Of a stretch of 64,000 nucleotides of DNA, positions 25,801 to 34,595 are shown piece by piece. The first letter of the stretch is position 1. Each line of letters opens with the position of its first letter. A program made the position numbers and the translations under genes. This DNA is from Phyto melanocephala (lineage: Eukaryota > Arthropoda > Insecta > Diptera > Rhinophoridae), in assembly GCA_941918925.1 (NCBI GenBank), contig OW799233.1:151718345-151782344 (forward strand), written 5' to 3'. Under the pieces are notes generated by a model. The model ran no database searches, was not told the origin of the DNA, and was given only the letters and a program-made list of their open reading frames with translations.

Positions 25801-27213
25801 AACTTTTAAAATTTAAATTTTAAAAATTTATTCTTTTGTTATTAACAGTAATCGCTATGAAAATTTGCACAATAAATCAGGTATTCCCCTGCCCTTTCTA
25901 TTAGATTCCTATAATCAGAAAAAACTCAGAATTTGTACGGAATACCTTTCAGAGTTCATGTCAACCACTTCATTTGTTTTTTAGTTAGAAGTCTGACAGA
26001 ATTTGTATAGAATTCTTTCTTGTTTGCCGACTTTTCTTGCAGATATCGGACAATTTTGTAGAAAAAACTAATACATATTAGAGTCGTCAATATTTTAACT
26101 ACAAATATCTTTGTTTTATTTGGATATATATTTTAAGCAATTTTTAGGATTTTTCTAAGGCCCTTTAAACCAAAAAAAAAAAAAATAATAATAGTTTTTT
26201 CCAGTCATTTCATAAATAATTCAATAAAGCTGAAAAATATCCTTATTTTGGCGAATACAAAAATATCTGTTCCCTACGCTATTTCCTATTTTACTATCAA
26301 AATACCTACATGTATGGATTTCGCCCTGTCTTTGCCAACACTGCTCGAGTGAGTGATTCGAGTAAATTAAATTGTGTAAAAATTAGTGATACAAAGTTAA
26401 GTGTTTTCTTTAAACGATAAGTATATGTTTATCATCATATGACATATGTATAATGCAAGTAATTTATATAAGGGCTACCACGCCCCCCTTTCTCCTATCC
26501 ACCTTTGGCTCGGGAAAAGTATATAATTTATTTAAACTTATTTTTGTTGTGTATATGCTTTCAAAGGTTTTTTCTATGTGTGGGAGTTACCCCCCTCATA
26601 TAATCCTATCAATTTCTATACTAGAAAGATCTTAAAAAATATTATTTTTTTATAAAATTTTTGGCAGATTTATTAAAGCCTTATCTTGATTTCATTTATT
26701 CAAAAAAATTGAATTTATTTAAAAAATTTACTTCAAGAAGACTTCAAAATATTACGGATCGCTGTATTAGATTCAAGTAAACACAACATTCAATTGTTAT
26801 AAAATTATTTATTATAAATATATTATTAAATATTTACCTGATATCGCTAAATTTAATATAAATAAATTACGTGCTGTCCGCATCATCGGCTTTCGAACAA
26901 CGGCCATAACAACCAATATATTGCCCAATGATCCAACTATGATAAGGAGACTATAACACAATATCAGTATATGAAACCATGGAGCATCGATAGCGCGATT
27001 ACGTGTGAAACGTTCTATAAGCACTGGATCTAAGGTTAATGTGTCGTTGGTGTTAATGGTGATATTTAATTTAGACATTTCATCTTCAATCACGGATGTT
27101 TCCAAGTAGTCCAGCGATATATCTTTACTTTCCGAACTTTCAAGTGATGTTTGAGAATTTAAGATGCCAACAGCATCTGTTCTTATTGAAAAACTCATGA
27201 CTGAATTATTCAT
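12963..27213 (-). CDS. NPFR: Neuropeptide F receptor (whole gene, three coding exons)
   Basis: A class A, NPY-type G-protein-coupled receptor for the brain-gut peptide NPF, acting at the plasma membrane of neurons. The CDS is join(27213..26838, 20474..20305, 13826..12963), 1410 bases and 469 residues; Drosophila NPFR is close to this length. Visible in the protein: sequons at N50 and N56 in the N-terminal tail; helix 1 about 80-104 (GN at 97-98); DRYQ at 179-182 closing helix 3; C155 and C241 placed for the conserved disulfide; WLP in helix 6 (W323); NPLLY in helix 7 (362-366); then a Cys-rich helix 8 (QELLCRC). Stretches such as RMKRTNCLLISIAIIFGVSW match my memory of the Drosophila protein almost exactly. 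Both introns have GT-AG ends and keep phase. The gene appears intact; the introns are packed with transposons. Confidence 0.95.
14376..14421 (+). repeat. Hairpin-ended repeat, short terminal fragment (in NPFR intron 2)
   Basis: AGCGCTATATTCGGCCGTGC and the AATACCCTTCACC box mark one end of the hairpin-ended family. What follows (to about 14660) is AT-rich and unmatched. Confidence 0.55.
15531..15877 (-). pseudogene. THAP-domain gene fragment within NPFR intron 2
   Basis: The minus strand reads the second half of a THAP zinc-binding DNA-binding domain: the C-x2-H pair and following core in RLCSLHFKPDDFERNFKFEM, then a 56-bp intron (15717-15662, donor GTAAGT, acceptor TATAGAGAG). The frame continues in phase into ATLKLKPGAVPTIDAT, the AVPTI signature that closes THAP domains, and stops at 15533-15531. 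The first Cys pair of the C2CH motif is missing, so it is truncated or an upstream exon was not found. THAP domains occur in host regulators and in P-element transposases; either could be the source. That the intron keeps phase argues for a once-functional gene. Confidence 0.6.
15885..16517. other. AT-rich intron sequence, no feature seen
   Basis: I see nothing beyond AT-rich sequence and small TACATA runs between the THAP fragment and the fold-back element. Confidence 0.4.
16885..17183. repeat. Large palindrome at the core of the fold-back element
   Basis: The left arm runs from GCTGCCTTATAATATAAAAA to about 17020. The right arm is its reverse complement, ending TTTTTATATTATAAGGCAGC at 17183. 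Arms of about 130 bases are separated by a short, less conserved centre around 17020-17050. Such a structure would form a long hairpin as RNA or single-stranded DNA. Confidence 0.85.
17284..17427 (-). pseudogene. MADF-like fragment inside the fold-back element
   Basis: From an ATG at 17427 the minus strand reads about 30 residues that resemble the start of a MADF (myb/SANT-like) domain: AQKFIEEL, then CLYDMSNTAYKNN. After that the frame runs into AT-rich sequence with no domain. It may be a captured piece of a host gene or the remains of a transposon-coded DNA-binding protein. The match is short and from memory, so confidence is low. Confidence 0.35.
17880..18087. repeat. AT-rich MITE ending in CTGTGT, copy 1
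   Basis: It shares extended similarity with 57960-58197, including AATTAATAGTATC, TTGATGATTGGA and a terminal TTTTTTCTGTGT. A third related piece lies at 23140-23285. Ends of the CACAGAAAA type suggest a small inverted-repeat element; no target duplication could be read. Confidence 0.5.
19075..19860. repeat. Local duplication and a possible MITE in intron 2
   Basis: Two diverged direct copies of a roughly 100-bp segment (TTATGGGCAA...TTTGATTATAGGTGA) lie at about 19075-19170 and 19737-19850. Between them, inverted phrases AGCTATCGATTTGTTC (about 19230) and GAACAAATCGATGGCT (about 19500) suggest a MITE of some 290 bp. Ends and target duplication are unclear. Confidence 0.35.
20145..20187. repeat. 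(CATA)n microsatellite
   Basis: About eleven tandem tetranucleotides sit in NPFR intron 2, 118 bases past the exon 2 donor. Confidence 0.95.
20279..20300. repeat. GA-rich microsatellite next to the NPFR exon 2 donor
   Basis: On the minus strand, GTAAGAGAAAGAGAGAGAG runs straight on from the donor site of exon 2. The repeat therefore lies in the first 25 intron bases, where length changes could touch splicing. Confidence 0.9.
20305..20474 (-). CDS. NPFR: NPFR coding exon 2
   Basis: It codes the rest of D126 and residues 127-182: helix 2 (LLLCLVTMPLTLMEILSKYW), the first extracellular loop and helix 3, ending at DRYQ. The acceptor is TTTTCTTTATAG|AT and the donor CAG|GTAAGA. Splicing right after DRYQ is a familiar intron position in this receptor. 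The donor runs directly into a GA-rich microsatellite. Confidence 0.95.
21740..21847 (+). repeat. 36-bp unit repeated three times in the transposase gene
   Basis: Units at 21740-21775, 21776-21811 and 21812-21847 read GAATTAAGCAATGATCAGAA and on, differing by one base (TGTATTAG or TGTACTAG). Each codes ELSNDQKYLY and then a stop in the same frame, so the duplication also triplicated the stop. Confidence 0.95.
22371..22683. mobile_element. Harbinger-type MITE nested in the unclassified transposon
   Basis: The termini AGGCCATGACTGACTATC and GATAGTCAGTCATGGCCT are a perfect 18-bp inverted repeat flanked by TTA on both sides (22368-22370, 22684-22686). A 3-bp TTA/TAA duplication is the mark of PIF/Harbinger elements. 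It is 313 bp and codes for nothing. Removing it rejoins the host frame as HPLTRSLTTVE. Confidence 0.85.
23140..23285. repeat. AT-rich MITE ending in CTGTGT, copy 2
   Basis: It ends ATATTTTTTTCTGTGTTA and starts CTGACAGAAATTTC. The reverse complement of its end matches the start of the copy at 57250-57380 (CACAGAAAAAAATATTGC). Confidence 0.45.
23777..24688 (+). mobile_element. mariner-type element with very long inverted repeats
   Basis: The ends are AAGGGTGTTTTTTTAAGC and GCTTAAAAAAACACCCTT with TA on both sides (23775-23776, 24689-24690). The inverted repeat is unusually long, about 187 bp (to about 23963 and from about 24503). It includes the last part of the transposase gene at the right and an inverted copy of that same part at the left. 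It lies in NPFR intron 1. Confidence 0.9.
23964..24580 (+). pseudogene. mariner-type transposase, N-terminus lost
   Basis: This is the catalytic part of a Tc1/mariner transposase of the insect type that reads FSDEAHFWLNGFVNKQNCRIW (first D), WFQQDGATCHTA (second D) and PPRSCDLTPLDYFLWG (third D), ending FVKNSRGAHMPEIIFKC. The helix-turn-helix N-terminus is missing. A frameshift near 24312 separates the second and third D. The open frame before position 23964 is only the antisense of the C-terminal end brought in by the long inverted repeat. Confidence 0.85.
24694..25499 (-). mobile_element. mariner-type element, second family, internally deleted
   Basis: The ends are CAGGGTGAGGCTAAAGTAAC and GTTACTTTAGCC-type GTAACTTTAGCCGCACCCTG, with TA on both sides (24692-24693, 25500-25501). 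The minus strand holds a degraded N-terminal piece (TIRSLVDNFTEFAAVGD, about 25150-25310) and a C-terminal piece (SPDLAALDFFLWG, about 24960-25010), with most of the catalytic domain gone. It starts five bases after the end of the neighbouring mariner element. Confidence 0.8.
25735..25800 (+). repeat. Hairpin-ended repeat, short terminal fragment
   Basis: ACAAGTAAGAGCACTATATT and the palindrome ATTCGGCTGTGCCGAAT are followed by TTTTTTATACGCACCACCA, a box shared with 33625-33650. It lies in NPFR intron 1; the intron sequence from here to 26837 holds no other feature I recognise. Confidence 0.55.
26838..27213 (-). CDS. NPFR: NPFR coding exon 1
   Basis: It codes residues 1-125 plus one base of the next codon: the extracellular tail, helix 1 and the start of helix 2 (NLFILNLAIS). 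The start ATG at 27213-27211 is the first in-frame ATG after a splice acceptor. The donor is TCAG|GTAAAT at 26837. The tail LDPVLIERFTRNRAIDAPW parallels the Drosophila tail, supporting the start region. Confidence 0.93.
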
Positions 27214-27222
27214 GTTAAAAAT

Positions 27223-27240
27223 CTGCAAAAACAAATAAAA
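27223..27240 (-). other. NPFR: Splice acceptor of an NPFR 5' UTR intron
   Basis: Just upstream of the start codon the minus strand reads TTTTATTTGTTTTTGCAG and then nine bases before ATG. This is a strong 3' splice site, so transcription very likely begins in a non-coding exon further up (beyond 27.24 kb). I could not identify that exon or a promoter in 27241-28317, which otherwise shows no feature. Confidence 0.7.
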
Positions 27241-28455
27241 ATTTAATGCTAATTAATATTTAAATTTTTAATCAGGCTTGAGTTCATATTTTAATATTCT
27301 TTATTTTTACAAGGAATTTTTTAATTGTGATAAATGAAAGAATAAATCTGAAAAATTATATTTTTACCGACACTAGCCGAGTGGAATGCATTTTCGAAAC
27401 CAGCTACGATTTCATCATCAGCACTCTCTGATCGGTGGTTACATGTTGGTTGTAAATATCATCTCGATAACTCCAGCAGAAATGTATTCTAAAAAAAAAC
27501 TGTTTTCTAGGAATTGCCCTCTCTTCCTGATGAGGTTTAAGTTTTAAGTCATAAATTTTATAAAATTGGCCCAGTAATTAGAAATTATATATTTATTTTA
27601 TTTAAGAGAATTATGAAGGAATCGTCTACGTATTTTTCGCGGAGTTACTAATACAATTTCAATTTTTTCTTTATGTTTATGTGCATATTTGAAAGTTGCA
27701 AAGTTACAAGTACTTTGTTTTTTGGAATCTGTTTAATTATTACTATAAATTTATACAAATATATATACAGATTGCTTATTTGGGTTCGGCAATATGTTGC
27801 AACAACATTTCTTTAGACCAATAACTATTTATTAATGTCTTGAAAAATAACTTTTTTCTTAAAACTTTGCCTCGAAATGCTTTTAGAACTGATAAAAAAT
27901 AGCGCTTCTGAATGCTATACATCAGATCCAGCTGCGCCGCTGAGATTCACAAAAAGATATTCAAGAAAAAATGGAATAAAGTTAACTTTTAAGCAAAGCC
28001 AATTTTATAGTTTGGGTTAAACGCAGCACACATAAAACAAAAAACACCCTGTCGATTCAACGAGATTATTGTTTTTGTTTTGTTGTTATTATATATGTTG
28101 AAGGCATAATATTTGTATTTATGTTGCACATATCCTGAACTAAGTTGTTAAACGTATTATCATGACATATGTGAAACTTCAGTTTTATCGATACATACAT
28201 ATGTAAATTAATATTTACTCTTTCAATATTGGTTTTATATAAAATTTTATTGTTGTTTTGTTTATTTAATTATTTAATACGATTATCAGTGTTAAACGTA
28301 AATTTTATTTGATACACATATGTACTAGGGTGATCGACTAGGTGTTACAACCGGTGGAAAACCCGGTTTTTTCCTCTTTCAGTGTTGATTTTTCGAATAT
28401 CGAATACACCGGTTTTTTTATCCGAAAAAGCCGGTTTTTTAATTTTTTAAGTTTA

Positions 28456-29205
28456 TTATACCCTTCACCTGTGGTGCACAAGGGTATATATAGCTTTGTC
28501 ATTCCGTTTGTAATTTCTACAATTTTCATTTCCGACCCCATAAAGTATATATTTTCTGAAAGCTTATGAATAGAGGAGTCGATTAAGCCCTGACCGTCTG
28601 TCCGTCTGCCCGTCTGTCCGTGTGTTGGTTGAAATCAACTTTTAGAAGCAACTATATGTTCCTCAGATCTGTATATGGTATCAATCTCTTGGAAATATCC
28701 AGGAATGAATCGCTATTGAAATTCAGCACAATCGCCCCATAACTTTCTGAGATATGAGCAAAAAACCACGACCACCTCGTTTTTTTTCACAATTACAACA
28801 ACAACATACATACATACATACATGTAAAAAACATACAAAACAAAAAAAATTACAAAAAAAAAAAAAAATATTAAAAATAAGAAAAAAATAATAAAAAAAA
28901 CTAAAAAAAAAAATTTTTAAAAAAATTTAAAAAAAATTTTCAAAAGTTTTTCTAAAAAAATTTTTTTAAAAAATTTAAAAAAAATATAAAAAAAAATAAT
29001 AAAATATAAATAATATATTAAATAAAATAAAATAAAATTTTTTTGGCTCAGCTGGGATTCGATGCCACATTTATTCTAACGTGTACGTATGCACGTATTT
29101 TATATGGGATGAATGGTGATACAAACAATTGTTATTGCATGACTACACGTTGTGAAGGGTATATAAGATTCGACACGGCCGAATATAGCACTGTTACTTG
29201 TTTTC
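28456..29205 (-). repeat. Hairpin-ended AAGGGTATA repeat, copy 4 (complete, nested)
   Basis: It is in reverse orientation to copy 2 and very similar to it. It starts with the hairpin TATACCCTTCACCTGTGG / GTGCACAAGGGTATA, contains the CGTCTGTCCG minisatellite (about 28598-28625) and a long A-rich tract (28845-29035), and ends with the GACACGGCCGAATATAG palindrome region and TTACTTGTT. It shows both ends of the family, about 750 bp. Confidence 0.85.
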
Positions 29206-29802
29206 ATATATCTTTGTAACCAATCGCACCATAGTATATTAAGTACGCGAAAAGCTTGCAAAAATCAGAAAATAAAAACTATTAAATATTCTTCCATAAT
29301 ATTGTAAGAAATTTATTTGTTGTTTAAAAAATAAATGTAAAATAAGAAAAATAATTAGGCTTAAATATTATTTTTTTTACTGGATATAAATAAACCTAAC
29401 GTTAAAAGTTAAAGGTAATTGAAGAATAAACTTAGCTGATCGATCACTTTTAGGTAAAAAGTGTAGTTACAATAAAGAAAAACCAATGATCCCTCTTTCT
29501 AGATCCTAATTGTAATTAATGGCATTGAGTGTCTGTTAACTTAAATTTCAATTAAACCATCGAACAAACTAGTTTATGCCTATTTTTGTATGTTTGTCAG
29601 GGGTATAAGAAAGAATTTTTAAAATAAAATTTTGAAGATTTTCTCTCTAGCCTTTAAAATGTATTTCAAATTACAGAAATCATTTCAAACAAAATACATT
29701 AGTGCATATTAGTTTAAAAGATCTATTTAACATTTAAAAAATGTACAGAAGGGCACACAAAAATTTATAACAGCCTTATAAGAAGTCTTTTTTATTTATG
29801 AA

Positions 29803-30667
29803 CTAGCCAAACCCGGCGCGCGTTGCTACGCCCCTTAATGAATCGAAATGCATTCTGAATTTTAATTGAATATTAAGTACAAAAACCTAAAAATTATAAT
29901 TTTTTTTATAGGCGTGGCATTGCCCACTTTTCTAATCACGAAATTGTAAAGTCATAACAGCTCAATATGTGTGCAAAGTTTCAGAAGAATCGGACCAGTG
30001 CAAGTAACTTAAAATTATAATTGTTTTTATGGGCGTGGCCCTGCCCACTTTTCTAATCACGAAATTGTAAAGTCATAACAGCTCAATATGTGTGCAAAGT
30101 TTCAGAATAATCGGTCCAGTGCAAGTACCTCAAAATCATACCTTTTTTTTATGGGCGTGGCACTGCCCACTTTTTTAATCACGAAATGATTTAGTCATGA
30201 CAGCTCAATATGTGTTTAAAGTTTCAGAAAAATCGGTCTGGTGCAAGTACCTCAAATTTATAACCTTTTTTTATGGGCGTGGCCCTGCCCACTTTTCTAA
30301 TCACGAAAATATATGGTTATGACAGCTTAGTATGTGTGCAAAGTTTCAGAAAAATCGGTCTAGTGCAAGTACCTCAAAATTAAAACTATTTTAGGTGCGT
30401 GGCCCCGCCCACTTTTCTTATCACGAAATTATTTAGTCATGACAGCTCGATATGTATGCAAAGTTTCAGAAAAATCAGTCAAGTGCAAGTAGCTAAAACT
30501 GATAACTAATTTTTTATGGGCGTGGCCCGCCCACTTTTTTTCATCCATAAACACTCCCCGGTATGTGTACAACAACTTACCAAAGTTTGAGCCCGATCGG
30601 TTTTACAGTTTCAGAGTCTATAGCTAACACACACACACACACAGAGTTTCACTTTTATATATATAGA
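29803..30667 (-). mobile_element. Non-autonomous Helitron, family 1, copy 2
   Basis: Read on the minus strand it begins TCTATATATATAAAAGTG after an A (start at 30667). It ends in the GGCGTAGCAACGCGCGCCGG hairpin and CTAG before T (29806-29803), a clean A|TC...CTAG|T insertion. Inside are about six tandem units of some 120 bp, each with GTGGGC...GGCCACGCCC hairpins. It is nested in the hAT element and carries no gene. Confidence 0.88.
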
Positions 30668-31010
30668 TTAAATTATTGTATTTATTTATTTTATTAGTAA
30701 ACAGTACCTTTTGTCCTTAAATTCAACTAATTAAAACCAAATTAGTCAACTGCATTCATGTTAGTTGTTGCGTAATTGTGCAGCCAAACGTATATAAATT
30801 GTAAAAATTTCATATTTAGGTATAATTTTTATTATAATCTTTTTTACAAAATTTTTTAATTTTTTCTTTAAGGAATTATATTTTATATATTCGAACCGGT
30901 TAACCGGTTTTTTCTCAATTTTCAAAATAGCAACCGGTTTTTTTTAAATTTTAAATTTCAAACTATTTGAAAACCGGTTTCTTAAAAAAGTCGAATAATC
31001 GATCACCCTA

Positions 31011-32090
31011 ATATGTACGTATGTAGAAATGTATTTTTTAATACTTATTGTCATTTCCACAAATTAATCATGTACAACTATATATAGAATAAATAGTTAC
31101 ATGTAGTATCTAGATAAATAGTTACATGTACATTGTACATACACATGTAAGTATATATACTATCTATGAATATTATTTGCAAGTGTAATATTAAATATGA
31201 ACAAACGTAGCTTATTTATATAAATGTCCAGCAAAATCGAAACTATTTAAAACTGTTCAATTTACAGTTATAAATTGTTCGCAATAGCAAAATAGTTATT
31301 CAATCAACAGTCAATAAATTTTAGTATTCTATCCTAAGGGGATGTTTTCTTTATTTTTTCCTATTTTACCAGAAAATTATCAGCAATTTAAAATATTTGG
31401 TAAATTTTTGTTTGTTTTAATAAACACTTTAGTGAGCTACAGAGTATATTGTATATTTCTTAAAGTACTTAGATTTAATTAAAGTATTGCTCTCTAATTT
31501 AATATTACATTTTAATGTATGAGACCCAGCATGAATTAATTAAAGCCCATATAAATTGACTGACTGCCAGGCAGGCCGGTAGGCAGACAGACAGGAAAAC
31601 AAAAATTACACTGTCCGCCAAGATTTTTTGTATAGTATTTATATATAACAATTAGGATAGTGTATATTTTAAATAAAAAGGAATAAGTTATCTTAAAAAG
31701 AAATCCACCACATACAAAAAGCCATATTTGCTAGCCCTATTGGATCTCTGGGTGGTATAGAAACTGAAAAAATCCACACCGAAGTTACCTTACAACCGAT
31801 TGCTCAGTTTCTCTGAAAAACAATTAAGGAGACCTCGAACTGTATTATGATGTCTTTATCGTTTTTAAAACTTCATTAGCTTCAATAACTTGATATAATT
31901 AAAAGAAATATATATTTTAAAAAATATTTTTGCCTATAACTTTGCCGATTTGTAACCTACTGATCCAACATTTTTACAAATAGCCTTAGAGGCATATCAT
32001 ATCCACAAACAGTAGCAACCGTGTCTATAAATTATCCTATCCTTGAATTATTATACTTAAAATATGGGAACAAACAAAGCCAGTCGTGTT
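31011..32090. other. AT-rich spacer, no gene seen
   Basis: I see no gene. A CAGGCAGGCCGGTAGGCAGAC stretch near 31570 recalls the minisatellite of the hairpin-ended family but lacks the other boxes. Confidence 0.4.
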
Positions 32091-32300
32091 TATTTGCTCA
32101 TATTTCAGACAGTTATGGAGGAATTATGCTAAATTTCAATACTGATCAATTTTGAAATATTTGCAAGAGATTGATTCAGATTTATGGTGCATGTGAGGGC
32201 TCAGATATTGCTTAATCAACACCAAAAGCTTTTAGAAAATTTATAGCTTATAGAGTCGGAAAGCTATACACCAATGGTACTACAGATGAAGGGTATACAA
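32090..32300 (+). repeat. Hairpin-ended repeat, diverged partial copy
   Basis: Recognisable boxes are TTTGCTCATATTTCAGACAG, AAGAGATTGATTCA, AGAGTCGGAAAG and the end GATGAAGGGTATAC. It is much more diverged than copies 2 and 4, so it is an older insertion. Confidence 0.5.
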
Positions 32301-32390
32301 ACTTTAAATCATGATCATACAGAATTTTTATAATATAAGCATAAATTGTGTTACACGAAATCAACTTTCCTATTGATATATAAGATGCCA

Positions 32391-32410
32391 AGGTTAGGTT
32401 AGGTTAGGTT
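32391..32410 (-). repeat. (AACCT)4 tail at the 3' end of the LINE
   Basis: Four perfect pentamers (AGGTT on the plus strand) end the LINE directly at the target duplication. The unit is the same as the arthropod telomere repeat TTAGG, though Diptera are thought to lack such telomeres. Confidence 0.9.
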
Positions 32411-33326
32411 GAAAAGGAGGGGTATAAAAGCCCAAACCCATGACAGGTATACACCTATGCCCAGTTGGCATGTTGTGTGCTCCATGTGGAAAACGGAATT
32501 CCCAAACAAAAAACCATAAACATAATTTCCCATAAATAACGGACTAGTCCAAGAAACCAGTCCCCTCAATGTAACGCCTTATGGATCTCCAGTTCGAGTT
32601 CCCCAGGTATTCCAAGTTCGGCATATTATCTACTGTAAAATTTTCGCGCCTAATATGCCCAAACGCAGGACAATGACAGAGGTAGTGTACCAGGGTCTCA
32701 TCCTCTTCCTCACAAGCTCTACATTTCGTCTCCTCAGATAATGCCATGCGTGCTAAATGAGTTCTCAACTCCATATGACCTGTAATTACACCGGTTAATT
32801 TCCTAAGTGTAGGTCTACTTAGTCTCAGAATCTCCTTTGACTTCCCAAGATTTGGGTCACCCCAGAGTGTTCTTGTCACCTTACCGACATCAGTGCTTTG
32901 CCATTTTCTGACATGTTCTTCCATTGCCCAACGTTTAAGTTCATCCTTAAATCGTTTAAGGGGTTTGGCGTTCTCCAAAGTTATAGTACTCAAAAGAGCT
33001 CCCATTTTGGATAATTTGTCGGCTTTCTCGTTTCCGATCAGCCCGTGATGGCTTGGTATCCATATTATCTCCAGATGTTCACAATTTGCATATGAGTTTA
33101 TCTCACTCTTGCATTGCAAAACGTTCCGGGATTCAACTTTCTCCTTTCTCAATGTCTTAATCACTGATTGGCTATCCGTAAAGATACGAATCGGAGTTTC
33201 GCTATTCGTTTCCTTTATCCATTTAATTCCTTCCGTAATCGCCATGATCTCAGCCTGAAAAATAGTGTTGTGATCTGGTAGACGGAAGTATTTGCCTCTA
33301 TTTCGGCTTATGTCGTATAAGCCCAT
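32392..33326 (-). mobile_element. 5'-truncated LINE with 13-bp target duplication
   Basis: The insertion is flanked by identical TATAAGATGCCAA (32379-32391 and 33327-33339). On the minus strand it begins inside the RNase H domain, runs through the end of the protein (stop at 32546-32544), a short 3' UTR and a tail of AACCT units at 32410-32391. This is what target-primed reverse transcription leaves after early stop of the copy. The protein resembles LINEs of the LOA/I/R1 group that carry RNase H. Confidence 0.9.
32544..33326 (-). pseudogene. LINE ORF2 C-terminus: RNase H plus zinc-knuckle end
   Basis: About 260 codons remain, open without a stop. RNase H: YFRLPDHNTIFQAEIMAI with the catalytic E, IRIFTDSQSVIKTL with D, IIWIPSHHGLIGNEKADKLS with the final His/Asn/Asp region; the first FTDGS strand is lost by the truncation. 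The C-terminal part has LSRPTLRKLTGVITGH and a Cys/His end CRACEEEDETLVHYLCHCPAF. The intact frame suggests a young insertion, though it has lost the reverse transcriptase. The same family lies at 50.7-52.1 kb. Confidence 0.88.
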
Positions 33327-33609
33327 TATAAGATGCCAAACACTGAAAACATATAATTGAATGACGGTCAAAGGGTAAAAATATATTGTTCCTTTTTTTT
33401 TGCTGAACAGTGTTATCTAACATAAGTAGGAACAAAGTCTAATAGTATGAGTGAATAGAAATAATATTAATTCTATTTAAGCCTAATGTACACATATAAA
33501 TATGGTACATATTTACACTCACACTACACTTATAATGTTTATGTCAATTTAAAGTATTTGCTAGAATAATGTTGTACATAACGATATACTCCACCACAAG
33601 TATATTCAT

Positions 33610-33800
33610 TAATGATGTTCTCTTTTTATACGCACCACCAAAAAAATGGTGGGGGGACAATGAATTTTGTCACTACAATGGTAACACATCGAAATATCCA
33701 TTTTAGACTACATAAAGTCTATCATTTTAGGACGATCTAACTATCTTCGTCCGTCTATTGAAAGCACCATAGAGCTTAACTTAACTCAAATTAAAATAAT
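33610..33800. repeat. Repeat with TATACGCACCACCA box
   Basis: TTTTTATACGCACCACCAAA followed by TGGTGGGG, then GACGATCTAACTATCTTCGTC and CGTCTATTG. Similar boxes occur near 25770, 45240-45345 and 59735 (GTGGCGTGTATAAAA). It looks like a relative of the hairpin-ended family with a different terminal hairpin. Confidence 0.4.
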
Positions 33801-33934
33801 TTAAATTTATAGGATTATTTTGAAATTATATATGAGAACAAAAGAAAGTTTTAGGGGCTGGTATAAGAGTCTCTAAAAATTTGCCTAAAAAAATTTTTAC
33901 ACGCTGCGTATACGTTACTTAATTAAAAAATCCT

Positions 33935-34595
33935 TCACACAGTGAAAAAGGGTATATAGATTTTTCATTCCGTTTGTAATTTTTACAATTTCTATTTCCG
34001 ACCCCATAAAGTATATATTTTCTGAAAGCTTATGAATAGGGGAGTCATTTAAGCTCTGTCAGTGTGTATGTTGAAATCAAGTACAAAATATCAGATATAT
34101 ACGGGAGAAGATCGGTATTGAATATTATAAAAATCGGTACATAAACAACTAAGATATGAGGAAAACAGCACGAGCACCTCGTTTTTTTCTCAACAACAAG
34201 AACAACAAACACCACAAACAATCATAAATACATACATACATAATACAAGGAATGTTTTTTACATCTGACTTTAAAATTTGTGAGACATATGAAAATCTAC
34301 ATGTCTGTCAAAATTGTACTTTCACAGGTACCGTTGCAGCAGCAGAGATTTCTGCCAACGGCTGATGTCACATTTTATGACAGAAGAAAATAGAACGTTC
34401 TCTAATTCAAATTTTTTCAGATGTCTCAACGCATGTTTTTTACAGAAGTAATGTTTTAAAGGTAACACACTACATGTTTGTATTTTTCATTGGAACTTGT
34501 GAAATCAGATATAAAAAACATGCCGTGTTTTATAGCATCGAATCCCAGTTGAGCCAAAAACATTTTTTTTATTTTCGATATTACTTATATTTTTA
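33935..34595 (-). repeat. Hairpin-ended repeat, copy 5, split by a MITE
   Basis: It runs from the hairpin CCTTCACACAGTGAAAAAGG through TTTCCGACCCCATAAAGT to the CATACATACA box at about 34248. It resumes after the MITE with GCATCGAATCCCAGTTGAGCC at 34537. The minisatellite is reduced. Confidence 0.6.
34250..34536. mobile_element. MITE with TTTTTTACATCTGAC ends, copy 1
   Basis: One end reads AATGTTTTTTACATCTGAC and the other ATATAAAAAACATGCCGTG. The interior shares GCAGCAGAGATTTCTGCCAA and ACATGTGACATC-like segments with an inverted copy at 58942-59250. No coding sequence. Confidence 0.65.

Larger units (their letters stand above)
28326..31010. mobile_element. hAT element with CCGGTT subterminal repeats and nested insertions
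   Basis: The ends are TAGGGTGATCGA and TCGATCACCCTA, flanked by the 8-bp duplication ATATGTAC (28318-28325, 31011-31018). Both ends carry several copies of CCGGTT (for example AACCGGTTAACCGGTTTT near 30895 and GCCGGTTTTTT near 28430), probable transposase binding sites. No transposase remains. The interior is mostly later insertions: a hairpin-ended repeat and a Helitron. Confidence 0.88.

Noticed and set aside
27214..27234. Extension of NPFR upstream of the ATG through TTG (FLQIFN)
   Set aside because: It reads through the splice acceptor TTTTTGCAG, so it is intron sequence; the ATG at 27213 is the natural start.
32544..33371. 275-codon RNase H frame as a host RNase H
   Set aside because: It is the C-terminus of a LINE framed by a target duplication; codons above 33326 belong to the flank.
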